This document shows positions 22,047-28,695 of a stretch of DNA of 41,716 bases, piece after piece; position 1 is the first letter of the stretch, and each line of letters begins with the position of its first letter. The stretch is from a virus. The notes under the pieces were generated by a model, which did no database searches, was not told the origin of the DNA, and was given only the letters and a program-made list of their open reading frames with translations. Location: positions 1 through 41,716 of IMG/VR virus record IMGVR_UViG_3300035670_000495. The stretch is one strand, 5' to 3'. The translations under genes and the position numbers were made by a program.

Positions 22047-24661
22047 CGGCCTGGGAATCAGCGGCAGGCAGGCTGTCACCTGCTGCGGAGTGGTACGCAG
22101 AGTCCGGCTGGAAAGTGTTGCCGTGCTACGGAATTATTGACGGTCGTTGCACATGTGGAAGTACGCACCCTGAGCCGAAAGATGTCGGCAAACACCCGAG
22201 TATTCAAGAGTGGAACAATCAGGCCACGAGTGAAGTTGAAACAGTCAAGCAGTGGTGGTCAAACGCTCCTGAAAGCAACGTAGCTGTTTATTGTCGCCCG
22301 AGCGGATTCTTTGTAATCGACATCGACCCACGAGCTGGCGGCCCAGATTCTTTCTCAAAGTTTGAGGCGCTTGTCGAAGGCGCGTTACCGCCGACTGTCG
22401 AAGCGATCACTGGAGAATACTCGATGAATGGTCGCATCATTCGTGGGCGACACTTATTCTATAAGTGCGAAGAGTCTGAAGCATTCGTCGGCAATCTTCG
22501 CAAGGCTGGACTTCCAGGCATCGACATCAAGCACAACGGCTATGTACTTATCGCTCCATCACGACACTTTTCTGGTGTTTGTTACGAGTGGGCAAAAGGA
22601 AAAGCTCCTTGGGAAGTTGAGATGGCGACGGCACCAGAAGAACTTCTCGTCGCTCTTCGTAAAAGCGGACGTCGTAATCCTACGACAGCTCTTGGTTCTG
22701 GCGACTGGGGATTCCTTGACGGTATTGAATGGGGCGGCGAACGAGTAGATGTTGACAGACTTCTTCAGGAAGGTATTGACGAAGGTTCACGAGCCGTTGA
22801 CATCTACGCACTTAGTTGCGCGCTCGCTAATAAGTTCCCAGTCAATACTGAAGCAGGTCGTCTTGCAGTTGAAACAATGATGATTCGCTTCAACGCTGAA
22901 AAAGTTAGACCGCCTCTCGAGTTGGAAGGTCCTGGCGGACTTCTTATGCACGTCCGCCGTGCTATTCAATTCGTTGTTGATAACCCAAAGACAGAGAGAC
23001 TCTGGCCAGGGTTGCAGGACTGGGCAGTCAAGTCACAAGAAGAAAGTCGAGCAAAGATGGCAGCAAGCGCTAAGCCATCAACGCCTCGTTCAAAGGAAGT
23101 CATCGACAACAGCACGCTGCCAGGGACTGTTGGTGGTGCGATAAAAGCAGCAGTCGAAGATGGCGACTCACTAGCTGTAGCAGCAAACTTGACAAACATC
23201 GACGTGCCTCTTGACCCAGACGCGTTGGGTGACGCAGAAGGTGGAGTGCCAGGGCAGCGTTCGCTAACAGACGTTGGAAACGGACGTCGTCTTGTCGATG
23301 CGTTCGGTCCCGCTGTTCGTTACACGCCTGGTCTTGGCTGGTTCCATTGGGACGGTGGGTATTGGAAGCCAGACGTTGAGAGCCTCGAGATGCGCGAGCT
23401 ATCTAAGAAGATCGCACCAATTGTCGCAAGCGAAGTCGTTCACTATCTCGACGACGCCGATAAGCAGTCAGAGGTCATCAAGTGGGCGCAGCAGGCAAAG
23501 TCAAACGCTCGCATAAACAACATGATTGAAAGCGCGACGTCAGACCCACGTGTTCTTGTCGATGTCAACAAATGGGACAGCGATGAGACATTGCTTGGTG
23601 TTGCTAACGGTGTCATCGACTTGCGCACTGGTGAATTGCTGAAAGGACGACCGGACTTATACATCACTCGTCGCGCACCTGTTGCGTACAATCCTGGTAT
23701 TCGCAACGTGCGTTGGGAACAATTCATCGACTTTGCGACAGGTGGAGACAAAGAACTTCAAGAGTGGCTGCAAAAAGCAGCAGGCTATTCGCTAACTGGT
23801 CTGCGCACTTACGACGTCTTGTTCTTGGTCTATGGACCTCCAGGCTCTGGTAAGAACACAATGGTTGAAGCTCTTGTGAAAGCTGTCGGTACTTCGCAGT
23901 ATGCGTGGCCTCTTGACTCTAGTATCTTGGCACAAGGAGACGGTCAAGCACATGGTTCAGACTTGTATCACTGGGCCGAGCTTCGCGGGCGTCGTGTCGT
24001 GTGGGTTGACGAATTGCCAGACGGAGAGCGAGTCAAGGAAAACTCAATCAAGAAACTGACAGGCTCAAGCGAAATCTCGGCGCGCTCTCCTGGCGAAAAG
24101 CCGTTTACGTTCCAGTCACGTGCGAAGTTGTGGATCACGACAAACCACAGGCCAATCATCACTGACGATGCGATGTGGCGACGACTTCGTCCAGTTCCAT
24201 TGACAAACGTGCCAGAGAATCCAGATCCAGACCTCAAGCACTACATCTTCGACCCAGAAGGTGCGTTGCCGGCAGTGCTGTCGTGGGCAGTCGAAGGCGC
24301 GATCAAACTGCTTGGATCATCTGCTCGAGATGCTCTCGGCTGGTGTAAGGCTGTCAGCGACGCCGCTGAGATCTATCGCAAGAACGAAGACCGCATTGGA
24401 ATCTTCCTAAACGAAGAAACACGAGAGAACGAAGGCTCTGCTGTCCCCATCAAGTCGCTGTACGCAGTCTACAGAGCGTGGAGTGACGAACGTGGCGAGC
24501 GCCCAATGACGCAGATCGCCTTTCAGCGCAAGATCACAGAGCGAGGCGTCGAGGTCGAGGGTCTTGGCTCTAGGGCACAAATTCTCGGCAGGCAGTTGAT
24601 TCCACGAGCTGTTCCGACCGGAGAAGTTGACTGGGGAATGGTGCAACGCTTTGCTCGCTGA
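22043..24661 (+). CDS. Primase-polymerase / D5-type SF3 helicase (replication protein)
   Basis: An 872-aa fused replication enzyme. Residues ~10-200 form a bifunctional Prim-Pol domain: GWKVLPCYG, GKHP, the acidic metal-binding VIDIDPRAGG (around residue 93) and GIDIKHNGYVLIAPS. After a linker the D5-N domain leads to a superfamily 3 helicase. It has Walker A GPPGSGKNT (~597-606), Walker B VVWVDE (~652), a WITTN sensor/motif C (~696) and an arginine finger region WRRLRPVP (~712). The last ~100 residues carry a small winged-helix region (Y-R-A-W...M-T-Q-I-A-F-Q-R-K-I). This architecture primes and unwinds DNA at the replicon origin in P4-like satellites and many actinophages. The start is ATG at 22043, overlapping the HTH gene. 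GC and codon use look like the neighbours. Confidence 0.93.
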   Translation: MTAWESAAGRLSPAAEWYAESGWKVLPCYGIIDGRCTCGSTHPEPKDVGKHPSIQEWNNQATSEVETVKQWWSNAPESNVAVYCRPSGFFVIDIDPRAGGPDSFSKFEALVEGALPPTVEAITGEYSMNGRIIRGRHLFYKCEESEAFVGNLRKAGLPGIDIKHNGYVLIAPSRHFSGVCYEWAKGKAPWEVEMATAPEELLVALRKSGRRNPTTALGSGDWGFLDGIEWGGERVDVDRLLQEGIDEGSRAVDIYALSCALANKFPVNTEAGRLAVETMMIRFNAEKVRPPLELEGPGGLLMHVRRAIQFVVDNPKTERLWPGLQDWAVKSQEESRAKMAASAKPSTPRSKEVIDNSTLPGTVGGAIKAAVEDGDSLAVAANLTNIDVPLDPDALGDAEGGVPGQRSLTDVGNGRRLVDAFGPAVRYTPGLGWFHWDGGYWKPDVESLEMRELSKKIAPIVASEVVHYLDDADKQSEVIKWAQQAKSNARINNMIESATSDPRVLVDVNKWDSDETLLGVANGVIDLRTGELLKGRPDLYITRRAPVAYNPGIRNVRWEQFIDFATGGDKELQEWLQKAAGYSLTGLRTYDVLFLVYGPPGSGKNTMVEALVKAVGTSQYAWPLDSSILAQGDGQAHGSDLYHWAELRGRRVVWVDELPDGERVKENSIKKLTGSSEISARSPGEKPFTFQSRAKLWITTNHRPIITDDAMWRRLRPVPLTNVPENPDPDLKHYIFDPEGALPAVLSWAVEGAIKLLGSSARDALGWCKAVSDAAEIYRKNEDRIGIFLNEETRENEGSAVPIKSLYAVYRAWSDERGERPMTQIAFQRKITERGVEVEGLGSRAQILGRQLIPRAVPTGEVDWGMVQRFAR

Positions 24662-24839
24662 GATTATCGACAAGCTTCGTGGCCACACGTACGTATTTCG
24701 CGGAACTGACGGAAGAAAGCTCTTCAAGGTCAGAGTCGGGAAAGAGCTCCACGACAAGGTGGTGGAGGCGGCGGAGAGGGATGGAATAGAGATCAGCGAG
24801 TTCGTGGTCTCGGCGATCCGGAGACTGTCTAATAGTTAG
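24627..24839 (+). CDS. Small ribbon-helix-helix-like protein (70 aa)
   Basis: The frame overlaps the end of the primase gene by 35 bases. A TTG at 24627 behind GGAG is the likeliest start; a second TTG lies at 24651. Residues ~32-68 (a beta strand LFKVRVGK, then helices ELHDKVVEAAERDG and ISEFVVSAIRRLS) fit the ribbon-helix-helix fold of Arc/CopG regulators, whose beta strand pairs in the dimer and enters the DNA major groove. It could be the copy-number or early-gene repressor of the replication unit. The family assignment rests on the strand-helix-helix pattern. Confidence 0.65.
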   Translation: MTGEWCNALLAEIIDKLRGHTYVFRGTDGRKLFKVRVGKELHDKVVEAAERDGIEISEFVVSAIRRLSNS

Positions 24840-24859
24840 ATCAAGTCTGGTACACGGTT

Positions 24860-24888
24860 TTGATTCGTACTATGATACATTGTATAAG
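24860..24888 (+). promoter_or_regulatory. Sigma-70-like promoter with no long gene downstream
   Basis: TTGATT, a 17-base spacer and TATAAG give a near-consensus promoter directed rightward. The predicted start near 24895 precedes AAGGAG and a four-codon frame ATG-GCG-CTT-GAC-TAA (24903-24917), then an 11-bp hairpin. Beyond this lies only the 3' end of the oppositely oriented recombinase gene, so the product is either a short RNA or an antisense transcript. Confidence 0.55.
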
Positions 24889-24920
24889 TGGCGCTAAGGA
24901 GAGATGGCGCTTGACTAACA

Positions 24921-24964
24921 GAGTGGAGGCGTACGGACGCGGTGAAGATCCGGCGCCTCCACTC
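24921..24964 (+). repeat. Perfect 11-bp inverted repeat next to the recombinase gene
   Basis: GAGTGGAGGCG at 24921-24931 pairs with CGCCTCCACTC at 24954-24964 around a 22-nt loop. It sits three bases past the recombinase stop and could end a short RNA, serve as a bidirectional terminator for the convergent units (no U-run follows on either strand), or be part of a recombination site beside the recombinase gene. Confidence 0.6.
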
Positions 24965-24966
24965 AA

Positions 24967-25659
24967 CTAGTCTTTGGCTAAAGACTCTTTCTTCTTGACC
25001 AACTTGAGAACATTTGAGACGGTTGAGGCGTACCACCGCCCACCGGCACCTGTAGGAATGTTTAGATTGTTCAACTTTCTAGCTATTTGATGAAGAGAAA
25101 CGCCCTTTGCCCGGTCGTCGATGATGATTTGCTGAATTTCTTCACTAACCTTCGACCTAGGACCAAGATCAATTCCCCAAACCTTTCCGCTTTCTCGTCG
25201 GTCCCGGTGGACGTCCTTCTGACGCTCGGCGATGATGGCTCTTTCCATCTCCGCTAGAGCTGACATGATTGTGACAACGAACCGACCTTGGTAGCTGGCT
25301 GTGTCGAGGTTGAGATCGAGCATGACAACTCGCCAGTCGTTCTTGGTCGCTCGGTCGATGATACTTAGGAAGTCCTGAGTAGATCTGGCCAGGCGGTCGA
25401 TCCTGGTTACGAACAGGGCGGTCGCGTCTCCTCGGTCTAGCCGCTCGAGGCAGTCCTGAAGAACAGGCCGACCCGAGATGTTCTTCCCTGACCGACCTTC
25501 CTCCTTCATAAGCTCGGTCTTCTTGTACCCGGCGGCTGTGGCGGCCTTCTTCAGGGCTCTTTCTTGAACGGCAAGGGATTGACCGTCACTTGCTTGCATC
25601 TGAGTTGACACTCTTGCGTACAGAAGTGCCACTTCTTTCTTTGTTGACCCCATAGTCAT
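24967..25659 (-). CDS. Small serine recombinase (resolvase/invertase family, 230 aa)
   Basis: The resolvase catalytic domain is clear: LLYARVSTQ with nucleophile Ser18 (numbered from the chosen start), then a GRSGKNISGRPVLQ region, ALFVTRIDRLARS, and ALAEMERAIIAERQK leading into the long helix. The C-terminal ~60 residues (VSEEIQQIIIDDRAKGVSLHQIARKLNNLNIPTGAGGRWYASTVSNVLK) are a single helix-turn-helix segment. The protein is thus of resolvase/invertase size, not a large ~450-500 aa serine integrase. The open frame extends 47 codons further upstream, but ATG 25659 (or 25653) follows AAGGG and the upstream part contains a promoter, so the longer form is unlikely. Candidate roles are fibre-gene inversion, multimer resolution or small-element transposition. 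Confidence 0.85.
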   Translation of the reverse strand: MTMGSTKKEVALLYARVSTQMQASDGQSLAVQERALKKAATAAGYKKTELMKEEGRSGKNISGRPVLQDCLERLDRGDATALFVTRIDRLARSTQDFLSIIDRATKNDWRVVMLDLNLDTASYQGRFVVTIMSALAEMERAIIAERQKDVHRDRRESGKVWGIDLGPRSKVSEEIQQIIIDDRAKGVSLHQIARKLNNLNIPTGAGGRWYASTVSNVLKLVKKKESLAKD

Positions 25660-25696
25660 GAAACCCTTACTGGTCTTATGTTTGAGTGAATAAGGT

Positions 25697-25727
25697 ATCA
25701 TAACACATGAAACTGCTGGTTGTACAA
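25697..25727 (-). promoter_or_regulatory. Probable promoter of the serine recombinase
   Basis: On the minus strand TTGTAC (25722-25727), a 19-base spacer and TATGAT (25697-25702) place the start near 25690, about 30 bases before the chosen ATG and its AAGGG. The spacer is longer than ideal. This placement supports the shorter 230-aa form of the recombinase. Confidence 0.4.
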
Positions 25728-25842
25728 AGCTAAACCTAAGTATGTACAGCCAGAAAGCCCTGCCAGTATGGCCCGTTTCACAAAAACTAGGTGCTAGCAT
25801 CTGACTCCGCCAACAGTTATTATCTAGACAGGGAGGCCATTC

Positions 25843-26145
25843 ATGTTAGACACTCAAATCAAAGAATCAGAGCTGTTCAGGGACTACACCACCGTTGTGA
25901 CAGACATCGCGCTTGCACGAGGTGAAAGAATGCTGCTTCAGCGAAAAAGCGGGATCGCGACAACGCTGACAGTCACAAAGGGATACGGCTGGTTGCTCGT
26001 TGACAACGCGCAAATCGAAATCAAGCCAGGTCGTGTCATTGACTTGGCGAATTACACGCGCAAGGATGCCGATTACTTTGTCTCGCCGACGAGCGAGAAG
26101 GGCATGGAAATCCTCAAGGTTGAGACTCGATACGTCGCAGACTGA
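25843..26145 (+). CDS. Unknown 100-aa protein, divergent from the recombinase
   Basis: An ATG start follows GGGAGG with a 6-base spacer, and TATTAT at 25816-25821 may be its -10. The N-terminal third is helical (TQIKESELFRDYTTVVTDIALAR) and the rest reads as short beta strands (MLLQRKSGIATTLTVTKGYGWLLV, AQIEIKPGRVIDL, YFVSPTSEKGMEILKVE). No family was recognised. The divergent arrangement with the recombinase may hint at a directionality or regulatory factor, but nothing in the sequence shows it. Confidence 0.7.
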   Translation: MLDTQIKESELFRDYTTVVTDIALARGERMLLQRKSGIATTLTVTKGYGWLLVDNAQIEIKPGRVIDLANYTRKDADYFVSPTSEKGMEILKVETRYVAD

Positions 26146-26323
26146 GAAAATAAATAGATCTAAAGCACTTCATCTAGGGTAAAAGTCGTTGGCCAGCAAC
26201 GGCTTGAGTGATTCTCCACGATTGTCACGGAAGTGTAACTTTCAGGGGCTGGCTGACTATAATAGATACCGGGCCCCCTTTATGGGCCGACAGAGCCTTA
26301 TCCCCTAGTGAAGGAGCTCACGC
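26146..26323 (+). promoter_or_regulatory. Intergenic leader and promoter of the lytic transglycosylase
   Basis: This 178-bp gap holds a small hairpin (CGTTG-GCCAG-CAACG, 26189-26203) that may end the upstream transcript weakly, then a perfect -10 TATAAT at 26258-26263 without a good -35. Downstream a GGCCC...GGGCC stem lies in the leader (26272-26288), and AAGGAG precedes the TTG start. No long frame was seen. Confidence 0.5.
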
Positions 26324-27088
26324 TTGAAAACAACAATAGTTACTTTTGTGCTATTCCTGAGTTCAGTGTTTGGTTTACGACATACCAACGTGACAGTAGA
26401 AACAGTAAAGACAGTAGAGACAGCAAAGACGGCGGTGACGGTGGGGACGATCCGGGAGATCGAGGCCCGGGAAGCCCAGGTCAGGGACCAGGGTGAAAAC
26501 GCGAGATTTCAGGCGTCCCTATTGATCCTCCAAGGATCATACAAGTTCGACGAGGTCAGTGAAAACGTGAAGGCTCTCCAGAATGTTCTGGGGAATGTGA
26601 GGGTTGATGGCCACTACGGCGGGATTACCCGGAAGCGTCACATTGAGGCGCTGAAGGCGAACGGTCTGCCCACTGACAACGTCCCGGACGCTAAGTACCG
26701 AAGTTCTGAACTTGGCAAGTACAACATTTCAGACAACCTCGAAGAGCGCTGTCCAATGTGGGAAGACAAGTTTAGAGAATACGGTCTTGAACCAGTCGAG
26801 GTGTTCTCATACATTGCGTACAGAGAAAGTCGGTGCAACCCCAAGGCTGTCAACGCGAAGTTTGACGCTAATGGAAACGTGACGTGGACGCTGAACAAAG
26901 ACGGGTCTGTCGATCGTGGACTTGTTCAAATCAATTCGACATGGCGAACTGTGACTTCTGAAGTGTGCAATGCACCCAAGGGCAAGCTTGAAGTTCTTTA
27001 CGATGTTGACTGCAATCTCAAGGTCGCTAAATACTTGATGGACAACACGGACTCAAAGCTCGGTAATTGGAGAGTTTGGAAAAAATAA
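26324..27088 (+). CDS. Secreted lytic transglycosylase-like lysozyme (254 aa)
   Basis: The start is TTG at 26324 with AAGGAG eight bases before it. An N-terminal hydrophobic segment (TTIVTFVLFLSSVFGL, residues 3-18) is a signal peptide or anchor. Residues ~80-120 contain a peptidoglycan-binding-like stretch (VKALQNVLGNVRVDGHYGG...RHIEALKANGLPTDNVP) of a type I associate with Acidimicrobiia and other actinobacterial cell-wall proteins. Residues ~150-254 form an SLT/lysozyme-like domain: catalytic E168 in AYRESRCNP, DRGLVQINSTWR, a C-x-N-LKVAKYL helix and NWRVWKK at the end. The enzyme should cleave the glycan strand of peptidoglycan outside the membrane, during lysis or virion entry. It reads convergently with the basic protein and endolysin group. 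Confidence 0.85.
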   Translation: MKTTIVTFVLFLSSVFGLRHTNVTVETVKTVETAKTAVTVGTIREIEAREAQVRDQGENARFQASLLILQGSYKFDEVSENVKALQNVLGNVRVDGHYGGITRKRHIEALKANGLPTDNVPDAKYRSSELGKYNISDNLEERCPMWEDKFREYGLEPVEVFSYIAYRESRCNPKAVNAKFDANGNVTWTLNKDGSVDRGLVQINSTWRTVTSEVCNAPKGKLEVLYDVDCNLKVAKYLMDNTDSKLGNWRVWKK

Positions 27089-27262
27089 GTAGCCAGGCTC
27101 TCGGCCGTCACCTCCGAGCGGCCGAGACGCCCGTCCTAAGGTAGCGGTAGGAATTGTCTAACGCTACGACTGTCCTTCGTTGCTCCAGCGCGGGTCGGAT
27201 TGCTCCTTTCATGCCCGTGCAAGTTGTGATTATGACAGGTCGCTGTGTCGTTAGACCTTAGC
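27089..27262 (+). ncRNA. Candidate structured RNA with a short 23S-rRNA-like segment
   Basis: Three nested or adjacent stems occur in a space between convergent genes. P1 is a perfect 9-bp stem, TCTCGGCCG (27099-27107) with CGGCCGAGA (27119-27127). P2 is TCCTA (27134-27138) with TAGGA (27148-27152). P3 pairs GTCTAACG (27156-27163) with CGTTAGAC (27249-27256), continued by CGACTGTC (27167-27174) with GACAGGTCG (27234-27242, one bulge), and encloses a GCGCGGG/CCCGTGC stem. GTCCTAAGGTAGCG (27133-27146) is identical to the universally conserved helix 69-71 segment of bacterial 23S rRNA. The strand is unproven because stems work on both. P3 includes the stop codon of the minus-strand gene. Alternatives are a complex bidirectional terminator or a decayed insert. 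Confidence 0.5.
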
Positions 27263-27454
27263 TTTGATCTTCTTTCCCCGCTTGTCAACAATGGGACCGC
27301 GAAGATCGTGCGTTCTTAGTGGGTGGCCGATTGGAAGACGGCTGCGCTTTCTGCCAGCCTTAGTACCGGGAACTGTTTCCATCTTCTTTTCGATGTAGTT
27401 CCAGCGCTCGCGCTGCTGGGCTCCTCTGGATACTTTCTTGTTCTTCTTACCCAT
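27251..27454 (-). CDS. Small very basic protein (67 aa)
   Basis: The product (MGKKNKKVSRGAQQRERWNY... ending KRGKKIKAKV) is about one third lysine and arginine with a helical centre, so it probably binds nucleic acid or a polyanion. No domain was recognised. It lies 9 bases after the small membrane-protein gene stop and completes the minus-strand lysis group. Its stop lies inside the long stem of the structured intergenic region. Function is unknown. Confidence 0.62.
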   Translation of the reverse strand: MGKKNKKVSRGAQQRERWNYIEKKMETVPGTKAGRKRSRLPIGHPLRTHDLRGPIVDKRGKKIKAKV

Positions 27455-27463
27455 AGGTAGACC

Positions 27464-27718
27464 TTACCCTGCGAGTTTACCTGTGACATGGTCATTGATG
27501 TGCTGGTCGAGCTTAGCCTCTGTTCTAAGCGAAGTAACTTCAACACGATCAATTGAGCGACCGAGATTACTTCCCAACGTGTCAATCTTGTCCATGATCG
27601 CGCCATGAGCGTCATCACTATCTTGCCAGTGCTTATTAGCAACGCGACGTTCTCGCTCCATGTACGCAACAACAATAGCTGCTACACCTGTAACCGCCGA
27701 AGCAAACACCAGTTCCAT
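27464..27718 (-). CDS. Small membrane-anchored coiled-coil protein, holin-like candidate (84 aa)
   Basis: Residues 2-19 (ELVFASAVTGVAAIVVAY) are one transmembrane segment. It is followed by a charged helical region (ERERRVANKHWQDSDDAHGAIMDKIDTLGSNLGRSIDRVEV...LRTEAKLDQHINDHV) with heptad-like spacing, which should lie inside the cell. The start lies two bases past the endolysin stop, so it follows the endolysin directly. Single-pass small proteins next to endolysins are often holins or their regulators. The family was not recognised, so holin is an inference from position and topology. Confidence 0.65.
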   Translation of the reverse strand: MELVFASAVTGVAAIVVAYMERERRVANKHWQDSDDAHGAIMDKIDTLGSNLGRSIDRVEVTSLRTEAKLDQHINDHVTGKLAG

Positions 27719-27720
27719 GA

Positions 27721-28545
27721 CTAAGCGATGTCCAACATCTTGAGGACTCTTGGTCCGGCTTTTGGTCCCTTCTTCAGGCCATTAGCTGCCTTGAACGCTT
27801 GGACTGCTGCTGCTGTTGACTGACCAAACACTCCGTCAGCCTCTCGTGCAAAGTGACCGTGCTTCTTGAGAGCCTCTTGAAGCTTCTTCACTCTGTCGCC
27901 CTTGTCGCCCGGCTTCAGCGCCTTTGGATCGTCGTCATCTGCCGGTTCCTTAGCATTCTCACCGGGGGCTGCTGGCGGCGGTGGTGTTGTCATCTCGGCA
28001 GGCTGTCCTGACGCAAACGCCTTGACGGCCTCAGGAAGATTGTCGCCGCAGACGTATCGCAAGTGCCACGGCTCTGATGGAACAACTTCCCACGAGAAAC
28101 CGAACTTGGCGACATTGGCGATCAGCCAATTGAGGCGCTTTGGCTCAGAGGCTGTATGAACGTCAACAGCGATGCCGAGGTTGTGCATGCTCTTTCCGGG
28201 AGTAGCGAGCATCGCCATTCCCTTCTTGAGATACCACTTCTTGCCTTCGAACTCCTTTGTGCTGGCGCCAGGAATTGGCTCGAGCTGATAGCGCTGGAGA
28301 AATCCGCGCTTTTGGAATTCGTACTCACGGTAGGTGTCACCGGAAGATGTCGGCTTTAGTTCAACTCCGTCTGCTTTCGCCGCAGCGACCATAGCTGCCC
28401 AAGCCTGCGCTGCCAGCCAATGAAGCTTTCCGCCTCCGACCGCCGGGCGCAGCAAGCGCTCGGGGAGCTTTCCCGGCTCGATCCCTTGGAGGTCTTTTGG
28501 CATTGTGACTTTGACAATGTAATCCCACGCTACTTTCTTTGACAC
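27721..28545 (-). CDS. M15-type D-Ala-D-Ala peptidase endolysin with peptidoglycan-binding domain
   Basis: Start GTG (28545) behind AAGGAG. Residues ~40-175 carry the VanY/M15B zinc peptidase signature: S119-x-H121-x2-G-x-A-x-D128 in SMHNLGIAVDVH and E158-P-W-H161 in EPWHLRY; H121, D128 and H161 bind zinc and E158 is the base. A proline/acid-rich linker (~180-205) leads to a PG_binding_1 domain (KPGDKGDRVKKLQEAL, DGVFGQSTAAAVQAFKAANGL). The enzyme would cut stem peptides of host peptidoglycan at lysis. No signal peptide is present, so it needs a holin; small membrane proteins are encoded on both sides (27464-27718 and 28612-28695). Confidence 0.9.
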   Translation of the reverse strand: MSKKVAWDYIVKVTMPKDLQGIEPGKLPERLLRPAVGGGKLHWLAAQAWAAMVAAAKADGVELKPTSSGDTYREYEFQKRGFLQRYQLEPIPGASTKEFEGKKWYLKKGMAMLATPGKSMHNLGIAVDVHTASEPKRLNWLIANVAKFGFSWEVVPSEPWHLRYVCGDNLPEAVKAFASGQPAEMTTPPPPAAPGENAKEPADDDDPKALKPGDKGDRVKKLQEALKKHGHFAREADGVFGQSTAAAVQAFKAANGLKKGPKAGPRVLKMLDIA

Positions 28546-28611
28546 TGTAGATCTCCTTGACAGCTAGACGTCTTGGAAAATACTACATTGGGTTCTAAAC
28601 TGTGATTTCTT

Positions 28612-28695
28612 CTAGTCTCTGTGTTTCTGTTTCTGTTGAATGTACCAAGGTACGAGTATAAGAGCGCTGATAGCCAGAAGCACGCATTCAAGCAT
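28612..28695 (-). CDS. 27-aa single-pass membrane micro-protein
   Basis: ATG at 28695 overlaps the last bases of the oxygenase gene and the frame ends with TAG at 28612. The product MLECVLLAISALILVPWYIQ followed by QKQKHRD is a perfect one-helix membrane peptide with a basic tail. The RBS is weak (GGACAG). Lying directly upstream of the endolysin gene it could be a micro-holin or a regulator. It is too short to judge from statistics. Confidence 0.45.
   Translation of the reverse strand: MLECVLLAISALILVPWYIQQKQKHRD

Noticed and set aside
24921-24964. Classical intrinsic terminator
   Set aside because: The stem is strong but has a 22-nt loop and no U-run on either side, so it was reported only as an inverted repeat.
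25660-25800. 47-codon N-terminal extension of the serine recombinase
   Set aside because: It contains a likely promoter, lacks family similarity, and a better start with AAGGG lies at 25659.
27150-27260. tRNA or tmRNA gene
   Set aside because: The closing stem and inner arms do not give a cloverleaf, and no T-loop GTTCGA-type motif is present.
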